DNA of 64,000 nucleotides from Kappaphycus alvarezii (taxonomy: Eukaryota; Rhodophyta; Florideophyceae; Gigartinales; Solieriaceae): positions 124,001 through 188,000 of the forward strand of contig NADL03000021.1 in assembly GCA_002205965.3 (NCBI GenBank), read 5' to 3'. Both the position numbers and the translations under genes were made by a program. The notes beneath the pieces are model-generated. The model searched no databases. It worked only from the letters and a program-made list of their open reading frames with translations, and was not told where the DNA came from. The stretch's first letter is position 1. The number at the start of each line of letters is the position of its first letter. Shown piece by piece: positions 10,668 through 21,769 of this stretch.

Positions 10668-11223
10668 CTAACAAGCGCACTCCAGACAACAAGGACAACG
10701 GTTGCACCGCAGCAACCACTCATCTATACAACCTTCTCCATCCACCGACCGCAAACATTCACACAAACAATCACACCAACCAAACATCACAAGTCAGTCC
10801 TACGTCACCAAGCACCTCCCAACCCACCACCGCCCGCACCCAAACCAAAAAAAAAAACGCACCTCGATCAAACACATGACCACGGCAACCGTCTCACCCA
10901 TTTGCCCCGCAAATCCTCAAGACAAATTGCACAACTATCCTGTCCGAATCCAACCTCCCACTCCCCTTCCTCACCAACCCAAACCGCACCCAGCTCATCT
11001 TCTATTTTCTCAAGCGTCAGTCCACTCCGCCTCCACCGCCCTTGCGCTCCCCGCCGTCCAAAACCCGCGCCCGTACACGCAACAAACCCACGTAGCAATA
11101 CAGCAGACCAAGCAACAATAACAATAACACCACCTCCTCCACTCTCACATCTGCCACCACAAGTCGGATGCCTCTGTGCCGCCGTCTTCGTCCCCACGTA
11201 ATGAAATGCCAATCCCGCCCCAT
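10668..11223 (-). CDS. Membrane RING-H2-type E3 ubiquitin ligase, with one predicted intron
   Basis: Minus-strand gene with the layout of ATL-type membrane RING ligases. A hydrophobic segment (VVLLLLLLGLLYCYVGLL, about 11140) is followed by basic RVRAR and a glycine-rich linker. After one missing base come LTLEKIEDEL and then the RING: CAICLED (about 10910), a second Cys-His pair (CRGHVFD, about 10870), CIDEWLL and CPCC (about 10690). The RING is interrupted between 10863 and 10732 by sequence with GTGCGT at its start and AG at its end. Splicing it out joins GHVFDRG to CIDEWLL in frame. The second histidine of the RING appears as Asp, so the zinc ligand set should be checked. The stop is at 10668-10670. 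The start is uncertain; ATG at 11223 is my best guess. A second RING-H2 gene at 42.2 kb shares the GQDxCAICL entry to the RING. Confidence 0.6.
10733..10862 (-). other. Predicted spliceosomal intron (130 bp)
   Basis: On the minus strand the segment starts GTGCGT followed by a run of T, and ends GGAGAAG before the exon sequence encoding CIDEW. Both flanks encode complementary halves of one RING finger in a matching phase (codon split after G). It is the only intron I need to assume in the window. Confidence 0.5.
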
Positions 11224-12065
11224 GTGCCGTTGCCTCGCATGCCAGACGCCCACCCGTCTACTGCTATGCCGCCCATGGATGCTGGTGGATGTGCGTTGCT
11301 AGTTTGGTGTGTTTGACGGTGCTGTACCCACCCGCCCGCCCCCGCCCCTCGCTTGAGATTTTTTTGTGGTGAGGGTTTGAGAATGTTACGTTGTGTTGTT
11401 GGGTAGGATGTCGTGATTGTTTCGGTGCGTTGCAATGGCGTGGGTTTGTGTGTTGGAATTCGCGGGGTTTGTGAGCAAGATGTTGGAGTTGTGCCGTTGG
11501 ATGGGGGTGAGGCGGAGTGTGGTGTGGGGGCGGGGTATGCAGTTATTGCAGGTGGGTATGGTGAGGCAGAGAGTGAGAATGTGATGCATGGAGCGGAGGT
11601 TGGTTAGGATGGATGAGGAACGGGTGTGTTTTAAACTGGGGAAAGGGAAACAAGGAGTGTATTTAAGTTGCCATGCAGTCATGGCCGTTTGGCGCAGGTT
11701 AGAGGGCGCAATGAAGGGTGAGGTTTGAGGTGGGTGTGGTATGGTTGCGTGGATATGCGGCATGTGGATTAGTGAACTGGGGGGTGTTGAGGCCGGTGCG
11801 TTACGTGGTTTGTCGGAATGGGATGGGGGAAAGTTGGAGATTGCAGCCGCTCGTCTGCTGCGGCGGACGGTACTGAGAACTGTCGACTATTCACGCATCG
11901 GGATTCATCGGGCGGGATTCAGGTGTTGAGGGGATTAGAGTGCGGTGTAGGTGAGGATTGCGTGGCGAGAGCTGATGAAGTGATGCAGGTGCTGTGCTAG
12001 AGAACTGCAATGAGTTTACAGTACCGGGTGATACAATAGTCTCATTACAGCGGCTTTCATTTCAC
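11224..12065. other. Spacer upstream of the RING gene
   Basis: No recognised domain. Strand asymmetry is strong: the plus strand is G/T-rich from 11290 to 11800, giving long open frames on both strands that I regard as composition effects. The N-terminus of the RING gene could extend to about 11430. Confidence 0.35.
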
Positions 12066-12240
12066 CGCAGAATTGTGCAGGTGCAACATGCATAGTCCTG
12101 AATACCCTACTGTCACAAAAATAATAATAATTTTTACTCATCTGTCATTTCGAGTGCGCACTCCCTGACCGCCTACAGAAACTGTAACAAACGAAAAAGA
12201 ATTAGGTCTGAATAGGTTGTCAGGGTCTGCAAGTTGTGGA
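12066..12240 (+). repeat. Dispersed repeat, copy split by a 72-bp insertion
   Basis: This is the second copy of the repeat at 8548-8645. It is interrupted after ACTGTCACAAA (12109-12119) and resumes at ACTGTAACAAA (12181-12191). The intact copy has ACTGTAACAAA only once. The insertion is therefore flanked by an 11-bp direct duplication with one mismatch, like a small mobile insertion with a target duplication. Confidence 0.65.
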
Positions 12241-12369
12241 CACGACATATGAAAGTCGTGGCGGCATACGTGGACCAAATCGTACAATTAAGCTGCTGAT
12301 AAGGCCGAGCCTTCACTCCTCCCGTCGAACAGCCGCTGCGGGTTGCGACAGCGGCCGCGTATTTGTCCA

Positions 12370-15062
12370 TTACCTTCGAGGTCGTCGCAGGCGGGATCCA
12401 AGCAAGTCGAAGGCTAACGGCACAAACTTCCATCCCAATTTCGATCGTCCTGGGAGGGTTTCACCTGGGATGGCTGCTACTTTGCTGGCAAGCTCCCTAT
12501 TTTCCCGTCTTTCCGCTGCATTGGCAACGGCGCGCGCCTCGCGCGCTCCAATGGCTGTGACGTCGGTCGCCACCGGGAGGGCGGCAAGTTGTTGATGTCG
12601 TCCGACCTCGGGTGCACTAGGATGTCAACAGGCCGTGCATTCAGTCCGGGAAGTAATTAACCTCATATTGGGCGCCGACTCCTGCTGCCTTGAACACTTG
12701 TCGGCCAAAACCTCACTACGACATTGTGCCGGTTAGTCCATCCCAGGCCTTTTTGCAAAAATCCGCTGCATGGTCACTTAGGTTATCCATGGGCCTGTTG
12801 CACTCGCGCATTGCAGCGGCACAGTGTCGTCAAACACGTGAACTCCCAGGTGGGGCTAGCATCACTGACCACATCTGATTATTGGTTCGGCTGACCGCTG
12901 AGGACGTGCGTGCAGCAGGCGTCTCTAAGTATGCCTGGCGGCGAATCCTTCGCCAAACATCAGCTTCCGATGCAGCGCGTGCTCGGAACCTCTCCCATTC
13001 GTCTTCTTTCCAGAATACCTTTGTGCTGACTTGCACCAGGCTCGATACAAAATGCTGTGTGTATTATCGACTTGTTTGCAAGACTGGCCGCTGTCAGTGT
13101 TTCTGGGAGACCACCATGTCCGTCAGAGAAGCTTGGGTGGAGTCGTCGGACAAACTCGAGAAGGTGGCTATCAGCATGTGTGCATAGCTTTGTGCACGGT
13201 GCTGGGCTACGCCAGGATCATCGGGGCATCTCACTTGTTCGGAGTCGATGACGCTGGCCGCATACGACTCAAATTCAGCGTTGCCACGGGGGAATCCGTG
13301 GCCTCGAGGCGGAACGAAGAGCCACTTGCTGGCGGACCGCACTTGTCATCGGACGTTGTTTGACCGCGAGTAATATTCCATCTGTTCTTGGTCAAATCTC
13401 ATTGCAGGACGCTTGTTGCACTCGGCGGTGTTAGCTTCATCACATGATGTAGCTTGCATGCCGAGGCACAAACACGGTGAGGTGGAACCGGATGCGCATC
13501 CCCAATCCGTCGATCAGCGACAGAGATAACGCAGTTTTTTGCATCCTGCAATTTTTCATTGAGAAAGTTCTCCATGAATTGGGCGAACCGATCGGGGCGC
13601 CGAGGAGGTCAATGCCGTGATTTGAGAAGTTCTCATTTGGGCGGTGCAGTAGGGGTGTCTCAGTGGCAGGGGGTGGGCGGCCAGAATAGGCGTGTCTTCG
13701 CCGGGTTTAAACAGGCCATGATCAGGTCCCTTACCTCAGGATCTCGACAGCCTTGTCGAGCTCAGTGTGATTGCCTACCAGGGTGCAGTCATCCGCATAC
13801 CATCTGTGTAAATGGAGTTGGGTCTGATCGGAAATTTCTCTTGCCAGTGGGTGTATGACAAGGGAGAACATCAACATGCTTGCTGGGTCCCTTGTTGCAT
13901 CCCTTCGGCTGGGATGTCTTGTGTGATGCCGCAGGCAAGATTAGCGACGGCATTTGACGAGCATACACCATGTTCAGAAAGCGGCATAACGACGGCACTT
14001 TGGTTGGCAGGAGGTCGATCATTTTCTGTCTCGAGAAGCGGTTGAACGCATTATGCGCATCCACTGAAACCAGCGCGTAGTCCTCATCTTCACCTTTTGG
14101 ACGACCAGTCTCCGGGCTTCGTGTACGATAAATCAGTCCGCAGTGCACTCCGTTGGCCACCTGTAGTGGAGCGAGGTATTCCCTCGTGTCTTCCAATGCC
14201 TGGGGTAAGAGCACTTTCGTCACCAGTCGCCGCAAGGCCGTCCCAATTGCAATGGGGCGGATCTTGTCTGGCCGGGGTTGGATCGGCAACAGTGTCGCAG
14301 AGGAGATAAGGGGGATTGTCTCATTTGGGAGGTCTCCATGAGCTAGTCTCGTCACAACAGCTGTTAGTACCGAGATACCCGTCACCCAGCTTCAGGGCTC
14401 ATCCGTGTGTTGGCCAGCAGCTGCAAGAGGCGCGTGACATTCTGTCAGGGCCAGGTGCAGATTTAGGGTTCAGGCGTCGGACCGCGCGTAGAACGTTTCC
14501 TCGAAATTCCACCGGGAGCGGCAAGTCTCTCGCTTCTATGGCTATCACCGGAGACTGCGGTGGGGTGGTTTTCACAGGCTTTCGATAACTTGCGGGTCGC
14601 GCACGTCAGCTGTGTGACTGGTGTAGGGTGCGCATTGCACGCCCATATTGCGCATCTGCAGCAAGGGCTGCCCTGCGGAATTTCGCGTCGCGCATTGCGT
14701 CGTTCTGTAGAGGACGTGGTCGGACCACTCGTTCTTCTTTTTCGTGGTTTCTTGATCGCCGCAGTCCACAAATCGCCCATTCACCTGCAGAAGCGGGCGT
14801 ATTCGCTCGCGGAGTGCTTGGTTTGTCTTGTCTGGATTGCCACCCGGCTTCCCCGCATTAACCGTCGCAAGACTGCAGTGGGAAGTAGGTGTATCCGCAG
14901 GAAGGCAGAGTGGACAACATCAGGATTCCGTGCATTGGCTGCGGCGCGAAAAAGTGAGATGAGTAAGATGCAGGCTATGCAAGCAGGTCCCGGGATGCGG
15001 TCAAAATTCGGAAGGCCGCAGCGGGCTGTGCAGCGCATCATGTACTGATGGAAGGAGAACAT
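12370..15062 (-). mobile_element. R2-like non-LTR retrotransposon, decayed (RT - CCHC - restriction-like endonuclease)
   Basis: Minus-strand polyprotein in several frames. N-terminal to C-terminal: a leader with low-complexity sequence that may extend to about 16300; the RT entry motif SAPGPD (about 14450); RPIAIGTALRRLVTK (about 14260); RT motif A as VSVDAHNAFNRF (about 14060); the catalytic WYADDCTL with YADD at 13788-13799; LNPAKTRLFWPP (about 13690); the knuckle CNRPMDNLSDHAADFC at 12755-12802; and a C-terminal domain with RPVDILV, ATDVTAIGA and KLGWKFVPLAFD (12720-12370). That order (RT, CCHC, restriction-like endonuclease) is the R2 clade architecture. The catalytic Asp pair is intact. 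Stops and frame changes show that the copy is damaged. Fragments of the same family lie at 1-174 and 6392-7050. Confidence 0.8.
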
Positions 15063-16300
15063 TCAACGGGGAGCGCTCTTGGTTGTGGGTGGCATATTAC
15101 AAGGGTGTAGGGGAAAAGCGAAGCTGGAGGAGGGACTAGTTGCGGAATGCCTTAGTTCCCTTGTCTCCTGCAGTAGGACCACGGAAGAGCTTTGCCTTCT
15201 TCGTTTGCATGTCTAGCATGCGTTGGGAAGGGGCGGGGTGGTTTGTACGCTGTTCCGTCGTCGTCGCCGTGGTAGAGGGGTTCTCGGGACGATTAGAGTG
15301 GGTGTCCTTTGGCCGTGGGGCGACAGATCCCTTCTGTTGTGACGCGACCCTGGTGACTGTCTTGGCAGGCTTTGGTCTGCAGTTGTCTGGGGCTCGGAGG
15401 TTTTGCCTGTCACGGGTGGCATGGCATCCTCAGGTTCATCTGAGGGTCTGCAGTTTTCTGGGGCTTGGAGGTTTGCCTGTCGCGGGTGGCATGGCATCCT
15501 CAGGTTCTGAGGGCGCATCATTTTTTGTTGGTCGGGTTGGGTGTGTGGGGCGCATCAGTTTTGTCGCAGTGGGAATTTCAGGTCCGGAAGTAGTCTCCAT
15601 GGATGCTTCAGCGTCTGAGTCAATCTTTGGGGAGCGAGGTTTTCGCATCCCGCGTGAACTTCGTTGAAGTTTTCTACAAGGCATCCCTCTTGGGAGGGTT
15701 GCTGCTACTGCGTCAACGAGCGGTGATTGCTCCCGCCAGGGCTTTCTGTTTTCCATTGTGATCTCTGATGACGCAGTTTTGAGCTTTGCCACTTCGCGCG
15801 CATCAGCGACGCAAGTGCCAACTTTCGATTTTTTGGAGCTCGGCGATGAGCTCCGAAAGCGAGCTTGTGGAAAGGCGAGCGCCAGGGTAGATGTTGGGGA
15901 TCTCCCAGAGTATTTTTAGGAGATCTTGGAGTCCACGACGTAGGGCACTACGATTGTCCAATGTCCCGATGTAAGGAGTGCGTGCTTGGGCAGGGATACT
16001 CCAGCTTCTTCAGCTGCGATCAGCAGCTTGCTTGTGCATCTTCATAGGCCGGCAGGGCTCCGCTACCTGGAGGACGCGGAGAAGGCCAGCGTGGACATCA
16101 TGGGGGCCAACGTCGGAGGTAAGCCTGTTATACCATTCAGGGCGACAGGTGCTTTCGGTGTGGGGGCGCAACGCTGGCGTGTTGGAGTTCATCTTGCGGT
16201 GGGGTGGCCGATCAAGCGATCCTGTCAGCAGTCGAGAAATCGCGCACGGTGGAGGGGACAGGAGCAACTCGAGGCTCGTGTGAGCCTTCACAATTTGCGC
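15063..16300 (-). mobile_element. Probable 5' part of the R2-like element
   Basis: Upstream of the RT, the minus strand stays mostly open with Pro/Ser/Arg/Thr-rich sequence. It includes two direct copies of a 71-bp unit at 15375-15445 and 15446-15513 that encode PEDAMPP and related text. I see no clear N-terminal zinc finger or Myb motif of the kind R2 elements use for DNA binding. Assignment to the element rests on continuity with 15062 and is tentative. Confidence 0.4.
15375..15513. repeat. Tandem duplication, two 70-bp units
   Basis: Unit 1 begins GTCTGCAGTTGTCTGGGGCT at 15375 and unit 2 begins GTCTGCAGTTTTCTGGGGCT at 15446. Each contains GTGGCATGGCATCCTCAGGT. The units differ by a few bases and small gaps. 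Confidence 0.8.
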
Positions 16301-16609
16301 CCAAGAAGGCGGGCGCGCCTTGGCCTTGACCTTGGCGGCTTTCTCTATGGCGGCGACTGGGTCGAGAATTGTGGGAGCGTTGGAGGAAGAACTAGGGAAG
16401 AGTAGAGAAGTGAACAGGTCCCACTACTCAGCACCTCGGTGTCAATTAGTTGGTTGCGGGCCTGACGCACTACACATCTCATACATCTCTCTGAAAGGCC
16501 CACGAACCGTCCCACAACCAGCCACAGACCACCCCTCTCCACCCCCTAACCCTCACATTTGCAAAATTCCCTTCAAACTAACCGGCTGCGTCTCCCAGCC
16601 GCCAGAGCC

Positions 16610-17396
16610 CTAACGCTCATTTACCGAATGTTCCATCTCCAAGTGCACCTCAAGCCCCCCTTTTCCACACACTTGGTATCACACAGCGGGCATGTAAAAC
16701 CTCCCCTTCCCATGCACCGACTCTTCGTGATTACCAAAATGATCCATGTGTCCAAACCGCATCGGACAATCGAACAACCATACGCCGTTTCTTCTCATCC
16801 ACAAACCGTTCATGCCTCACCAAGTGGTGTCCCTGACCGACCGCACTGACACAATTCGCATCTGTACGGTCACTTGCGCTCGTGGATGATGAGGCTGTGT
16901 TTTTCGAGGTCGCACGACTGGGAAACGTTGGAGCATGAGGTACATACGAAGCGCTTGGGGTGGTGTTGCTTTGTGTTTTGGCGACGGCGTCGAGGGTGGT
17001 GAAACGTTGGCCACAAGAGCCGCAACGATAGCGTTTGAGGGGGGGGTTGCGATATGGGGTAAAGATTAGGGGGGGCCCTCGGGGGTGGTCTTGTATGGTC
17101 CAGGCATGAGTTGGGGGGAATGGGAGGAGAAGGGCAGAGTGGGGCGGGCTGCGGGGCAGGTTGAGGGTCAAGTGTGGGAATGCGGGAGAGTGTTCGCATA
17201 TGGAGAGCGGAGGATGTAGCGGTTCCGGGAAAGTGGGTTGGAGTGGTGGTGCAGTGATTAAGGGGAAAGGGGTGGGAGGGTGGGAGGAAACGCCGTCAAC
17301 AGTGGTCATGACGAATCGGCCAGAGCGAAGCGTTGGGAAGGGTTTCATCGTACGCAGTGGTGAAGAGGGGAGATGATTGTGGACGAAACGCGTCAA
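16610..17396 (-). CDS. C2H2 zinc-finger protein, five fingers
   Basis: Probable nucleic-acid binding protein, read on minus. A long Pro/Ser/His-rich N-terminal part precedes about five C2H2 fingers. Finger 1 is YRCGSCGQRFTTLDAVAKH (about 17030). Finger 2 is FVCTSCSNVSQSCDLEKH followed by SLIIH (about 16930). Finger 3 ends in HHLVRHERF (about 16830). Finger 4 contains CPMRFGHMDHFGNH and EESVH (about 16750). Finger 5 is CPLCDTKCVEKGGLEVH followed by LEMEH (about 16680). The stop TAG is at 16610-16612. At least four one-base frame changes lie among the fingers, and I see no nonsense codon in the finger frames. The dense array resembles TFIIIA-like or general C2H2 proteins, but I cannot assign an orthologue. 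The start is uncertain, because the upstream region is duplicated (17165-17655). Confidence 0.7.
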
Positions 17397-17655
17397 AGAG
17401 GGTGATGTTTGAGGGCCAAGGTGTGGGGATGTAGGTAAGGAGAGCGGAAGATATAGTGCTTCTGGGAAAGTGGTTGGAGTGGTGCTGCAGTGGTTGAGGG
17501 GAGAGGGGTTGGAGGGTTGAGCGAAATGCCGTCAAGTAGTCATGACGAATCGGCCAAGAGCGAAGCGTTGGGAAGGGGTCGCGTTGTACACAGTGGCGAA
17601 GTGGGGAGATGATTGTAGACGAAACGCCTCGAAGGGTGTGATTGGGTGTGAACGT
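17165..17655. repeat. Tandem duplication, 234-bp period, at the 5' end of the zinc-finger gene
   Basis: Two direct copies share CATGACGAATCGGCCA (starting 17307 and 17541), GAAGCGTTGGGAAGGG, GGGGAGATGATTGT and GACGAAACGC. Copies are about 17165-17410 and 17415-17655 and look roughly 80 percent alike by eye. On the minus strand the duplicated segment lies over and before the presumed start of the C2H2 gene. Confidence 0.75.
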
Positions 17656-18579
17656 GAATTGCGGTGAGCGGGAGAGAACGGGATGAAAGGTAGAGGGTCG
17701 AGCGCACAATTGGGGAAATCAGGGGTTTCGCAGTGATTGATGGAAGCATATATTGTGACTGGGCCATGGTACCAACATATGCTTCCTTCCCCAAAATTTT
17801 GGAGTGATCGACGGACGCATACATTGGGTCAACATACTCCAGCCCCAACATATGCTTCCATAAATCACTTCAAAACCTTAGGAAAACACACCTTTGTTGA
17901 GGGCGCTAGTGTAGGGTCTCGCGCGAGTTGCGGGAAGGGAGAGTGACTCGGAGGAAAGGGTGATGGGTATCGGAGATGGAAAGTGGGGGGAGCTAGATTT
18001 TGGAAAAGTGTTGGCGTTATTGTGCCCTTTTCTTCCTCTCTGTCCACCTCGCTTGGGTGCTATATAGCGCACTGTACATTATAAGAATAAACGAGCTACA
18101 GTACATTTCCGGCGACGTTTCTAGAAGCAGACACGTATGCTACGTGAGGGTGTCGGGTGGTACACAGTGCGAGCGAGGGACGAAACAGTACTTTTTTGCC
18201 ACATATATATCTCGACCCCGCACCTCCGACCATTCCAACCGTCCGACTAATTCTCTTGCCGTTGTTCTCCTCCCACAACCCTTGAGATTCCCCCGTTCTC
18301 CCCAGGCGAGTGCAGTACTTTTCCGAAGCGACCCCCGCATTCCAAATCGTCCACAACAGCCCCAGCACATTCTTCCGTCGATCAAGACGGTCCATATTCG
18401 GTTTGAATGGCGTACTATGACCTGGTCGCGGTAGAGGTCGTTCCAACTGATATAATATACTGGCTATTGCCACAAATGAACCAATTCTTCGAGTTGCTCT
18501 CGAATAGCACCTTTCTGAAAGTATAAGTAATTACGCAGACGACCAATGTTTTTATAAGTATGACTTATTATTCAGGCGA
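17656..18579. other. Spacer at the end of the GC-rich island
   Basis: No recognised gene. CAACATATGCTTCC occurs twice (about 17773 and 17848). A TATATAG sequence at about 18060 could be a core promoter element, but no gene follows it clearly. From about 18450 the base composition turns AT-rich. Confidence 0.35.
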
Positions 18580-18715
18580 GCAATTTTTATACAACTGACG
18601 GAGTATTTGAATAATTGAGGAACTGATCTCTTTTTTCCACAATAACGTCTTCAGAGAGGAATGAATGGTTTTTGAAGCAATGTAACAATGTATTGATTTT
18701 TTATTGAACAAATTA
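18580..18715 (+). repeat. Direct repeat, left copy
   Basis: Shares TTTTTATACA.CTGACGGA, CTGATCTCTxTTTTT and CAGAGAGGAATGAA with 19770-19935, in the same order and orientation, at roughly 70 percent likeness. The two copies are about 1.2 kb apart. They could be old LTRs or two copies of a MITE. Confidence 0.55.
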
Positions 18716-19123
18716 ATAGTGAGTATGTATTTGTTGGATATCTTTGTGGTCCTCTATATTCCAATTTGCTCAAAAAATTTCTATCTGCAGGTAGTGGGTT
18801 GCAAAAGATTAAGGACATCTCCAGGCGATGGCTGAAAAGTGCAATAAAGTCAATGTATTTTTTGAGGGTTCCTGAAAAAATCTATCTCTTGTCCAATCCT
18901 ATGGCATCCCATAGTGTCTACAAGACCATTGTTCTGATATGAGTACATTAATCCTCATATAAAGACAAAAAGTAGCACAGTTTTTTACATACAAAGATTT
19001 TGAATCCGGCTTTTTTTAGGCCTAATATGTTCATTAAGACATGGGATTCTTGATCAAAACAACCTTTTCGAGAATTCCAACTTTGCTCTGCACAAGGAAA
19101 TTTTTCCTTTACACCGTGACCCT

Positions 19124-19513
19124 ATGTTTTCCCCTCTTCTTCACAAAACGTGGATAAAAGAACTGTTCCAGGAAATTCAATCCGTTGTCGCTCTTCCCTT
19201 GATACGCCAGTGGCATAATGTGACCGCTTATATGGATTGGCTTGGAAGACGAAATTGTTCTCTAGAACCTTCATTGCAGTTCATATTGACATTTAACGTG
19301 GGCGAAGGGGGAAGTCAGTGGAAGCAAGCTGGAAGATACGCCACCTTATCAAGACAGTCATGCTGGATGTTGTCAAATATCAAGGTGTGGATACCTCCAA
19401 AAGACGTATCGGCGGAGGTTGAAACGGTTAAATTACCGAATAAACGCGAAAATCAAGATTCAATTGCTTCACCATCGGTTTCATCCCCCTCAAATTGTAA
19501 TTCGGATGATTAA
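19124..19513 (+). CDS. Hypothetical open frame, 129 codons
   Basis: An ATG-started open frame in AT-rich DNA between the two direct repeats at 18580 and 19770. The translation contains WIKELFQEIQS, WLGRRNCSLEPSLQF and a serine-rich acidic end. I recognise no family. If the flanking repeats are element ends, this may be a relic of their internal coding region. It could equally be chance. Confidence 0.25.
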   Translation: MFSPLLHKTWIKELFQEIQSVVALPLIRQWHNVTAYMDWLGRRNCSLEPSLQFILTFNVGEGGSQWKQAGRYATLSRQSCWMLSNIKVWIPPKDVSAEVETVKLPNKRENQDSIASPSVSSPSNCNSDD

Positions 19514-19769
19514 GTAGTGCACCAATCAGATGCAACTGAAAATGATCATTAGCGAATTTGGATCAATCAGGAGTTTTTCACTCCTATTAATGGAAATGTT
19601 TCCGAAAAAAGCTGCAAGATAATTGGTTACTCTGTTAAAACTCTTACCTATGGGCTTTCTCGCCATTTGAATTCTTTATGAGAATGTTTTTGCTCGGTCA
19701 ACTTAATGTCATGCGTGATCCTAAAAATTAGCGATTTTAATAGGGCCTTTCAAGTATTATTAGTTATGC

Positions 19770-19935
19770 AGCCGACACATTTTTATACAGCTGACGGAAG
19801 ATTGGATTTGAAGGCGCAAATGTTTGATGGCGCAAATGAGGGTCTGATCTCTCTTTTTTAAGAAAAACATATTCAGAGAGGAATGAAGGGCCTTTTTAAG
19901 CAATTCGACTGTGCATTGTTTTTCAGTTGATTGGT
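19770..19935 (+). repeat. Direct repeat, right copy
   Basis: Right partner of 18580-18715. It is longer because of an internal insertion near 19810-19840. Confidence 0.55.
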
Positions 19936-20865
19936 AAAGTAAGAGTGCACAATTGAGGACGTGTACGTCTTTTTTCATTATTTGGAATCTTGTAATCATT
20001 TGAATTTTATTGCCATGGAAAAGACGAAAAAACTCTCTTTAGCATTCCTGATAAATTCTTCCCCGTGACTAATTGATCTTTCGGGAAGAGACTAAGTGAT
20101 TACTGAATGACACGGCTTTTGTCAGATGATCAACAATGTATTTTTTTCGCAGTCATAACTTTTGGGTTACAGTAATATTGAATCTGCAATTGTTATTTGT
20201 AACAAACGTTATATATTTTCATTATTTCAATAATCTGGAAAAACGAAATCACTTTAGGGCTTACGCTATAAAATATGAACTGATAGTTGTGCGTAAACGA
20301 TTTACACGTGTCAAGAAGGTAATGACCTGGAGATGTCACCTTTCGCAAAAATTATTAATCACAGTAAAGTACGAAAGGTGCAAAATAGTCATAGATAAGT
20401 ATATGAACAATACTGGGCAAACTCTGTAGGTGCAACTTTTCGGCTTACTGAGCAGGATGTATCATCATCTCAAAAGATCACGCAATGCATCTCTTCCGCA
20501 GAAGTAAATCCTCGTGAGAGGCCGTCTGTTTTATCCTTTTACGCCGACGTAATCGACGGCAACGACAATACAAATTTGTCCGCCGCCGACAGGAGAGCAT
20601 CGTGGTCTACTATGATTTTTTCAGGCTCTATTATCGCACCAATGAATGGAATATTTTCGCGCGCAGAGTCGCGTGTATATATAGCACGTCTTAGATTGAC
20701 ACCAACAACATATGGATGCCTTTGAATTGCTATTCGCCTTCCGTTTTACGCACTCTAATTTGCACCGCGTTGTTCAGGTCTTGCGTGGCCTCCGTGGAAG
20801 AAGAGAACATCAAACAACAGGTACTGGACATCTGCTGAGCTTACTACGCTGATTTACTGCGTCGA

Positions 20866-21617
20866 TTGGACTCGCCATGTAGATGGACGGATATTGTTGA
20901 CCTCTTCCGTATGCAACCTTCGCACATGAACGAGACATTTTGGGAAGGTTTGCGACAATTCCTTCTTGCACGCGAGCATCTTCTGATCAGCTATCTGGAC
21001 GGGGAATTATTTGAGCTACAAGATATGAAGTACGCCGCCAACATCAGCAACAAGTGTCCAGCGCTTGATAGTTGTGTTGGATTTATGGACGTGTGTTACT
21101 AGTATTGCGGGACCGGGAAAGAACGACGTGCAAAAATGCGCCTCACAAACGTAAGCACGCATTCAAATATAAAACCTTGACTACGCCGAATGGGCTTATC
21201 ATCCATGCGCACGGTCAAATCGCAGGAAGTAAGCAGGGCTGGGCGCTGTACGTTAGAAGTAAAATCGAACAGCAGTTACGGGAAGTGGTGAACGTGGACA
21301 AAATGCAGTACTATGATCACACAGATAGTAGCTAAAAACTCCGCGATATGATGGACGTCTTGTTCCAGGGAGTACATCTTACGTTTGTGCAACGGGCTAC
21401 GAAAAAGAGCATCTCAAGCATCAGAATTTTTGTGGAATGGTCTTACAAGGAAGTGAAGCTTTACTGGGCATTCGTTGACTTCGAAGGAAAAACTCGCACA
21501 GAAGAGAAGGAAATTGGGCTTCCCTACACGACTGCTATGCTTCTGCAGAACATTCGCAACTGCCTTAATCCTGTAACAGTGTCTCAGTACTTCAATTGCA
21601 CGCCACCGCTGCTATAA
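20866..21617 (+). pseudogene. PIF/Harbinger-type DDE transposase, C-terminal part, inactivated
   Basis: Three adjoining segments encode a DDE_Tnp4-like nuclease. The first Asp sits in CVGFMD (about 21080). One missing G there shifts the frame. Next come RKHAFKYKTLTTPNGLIIHA (about 21150), the second Asp in HTDSS (about 21325) and, after a stop TAA at 21333, KLRDMMDVLFQGVHLT. The catalytic Glu lies in SSIRIFVEWSYKEVKLYWA (about 21420), and the end runs NIRNCLNPVTVSQYFNC (about 21550). The motif set is that of HARB1-like transposases. The stop at 21333 falls where the family normally has SY, so this copy is probably dead. A charged coiled-coil frame lies tail-to-tail on the minus strand just downstream, the same layout as the element at 47.0 kb. 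Confidence 0.8.
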
Positions 21618-21769
21618 GGTTACCTCTCCCATAAAAATTAAACTTATTTGCGTGTTTCCCGCCTATCGACTTCGATGGGCTCGCATCACGCAGGAGCACG
21701 GACAAACTCACTTCGAAGTCTGGTCCTTGAGCACCTCCATTATAAGTTTCAACTTTTGAAGCTCCAGCC

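Noticed and set aside
10702..11121. 139-codon plus frame rich in His, Pro and Gln
   Set aside because: It lies opposite the RING gene, and its composition follows from that gene's codons; no family likeness.
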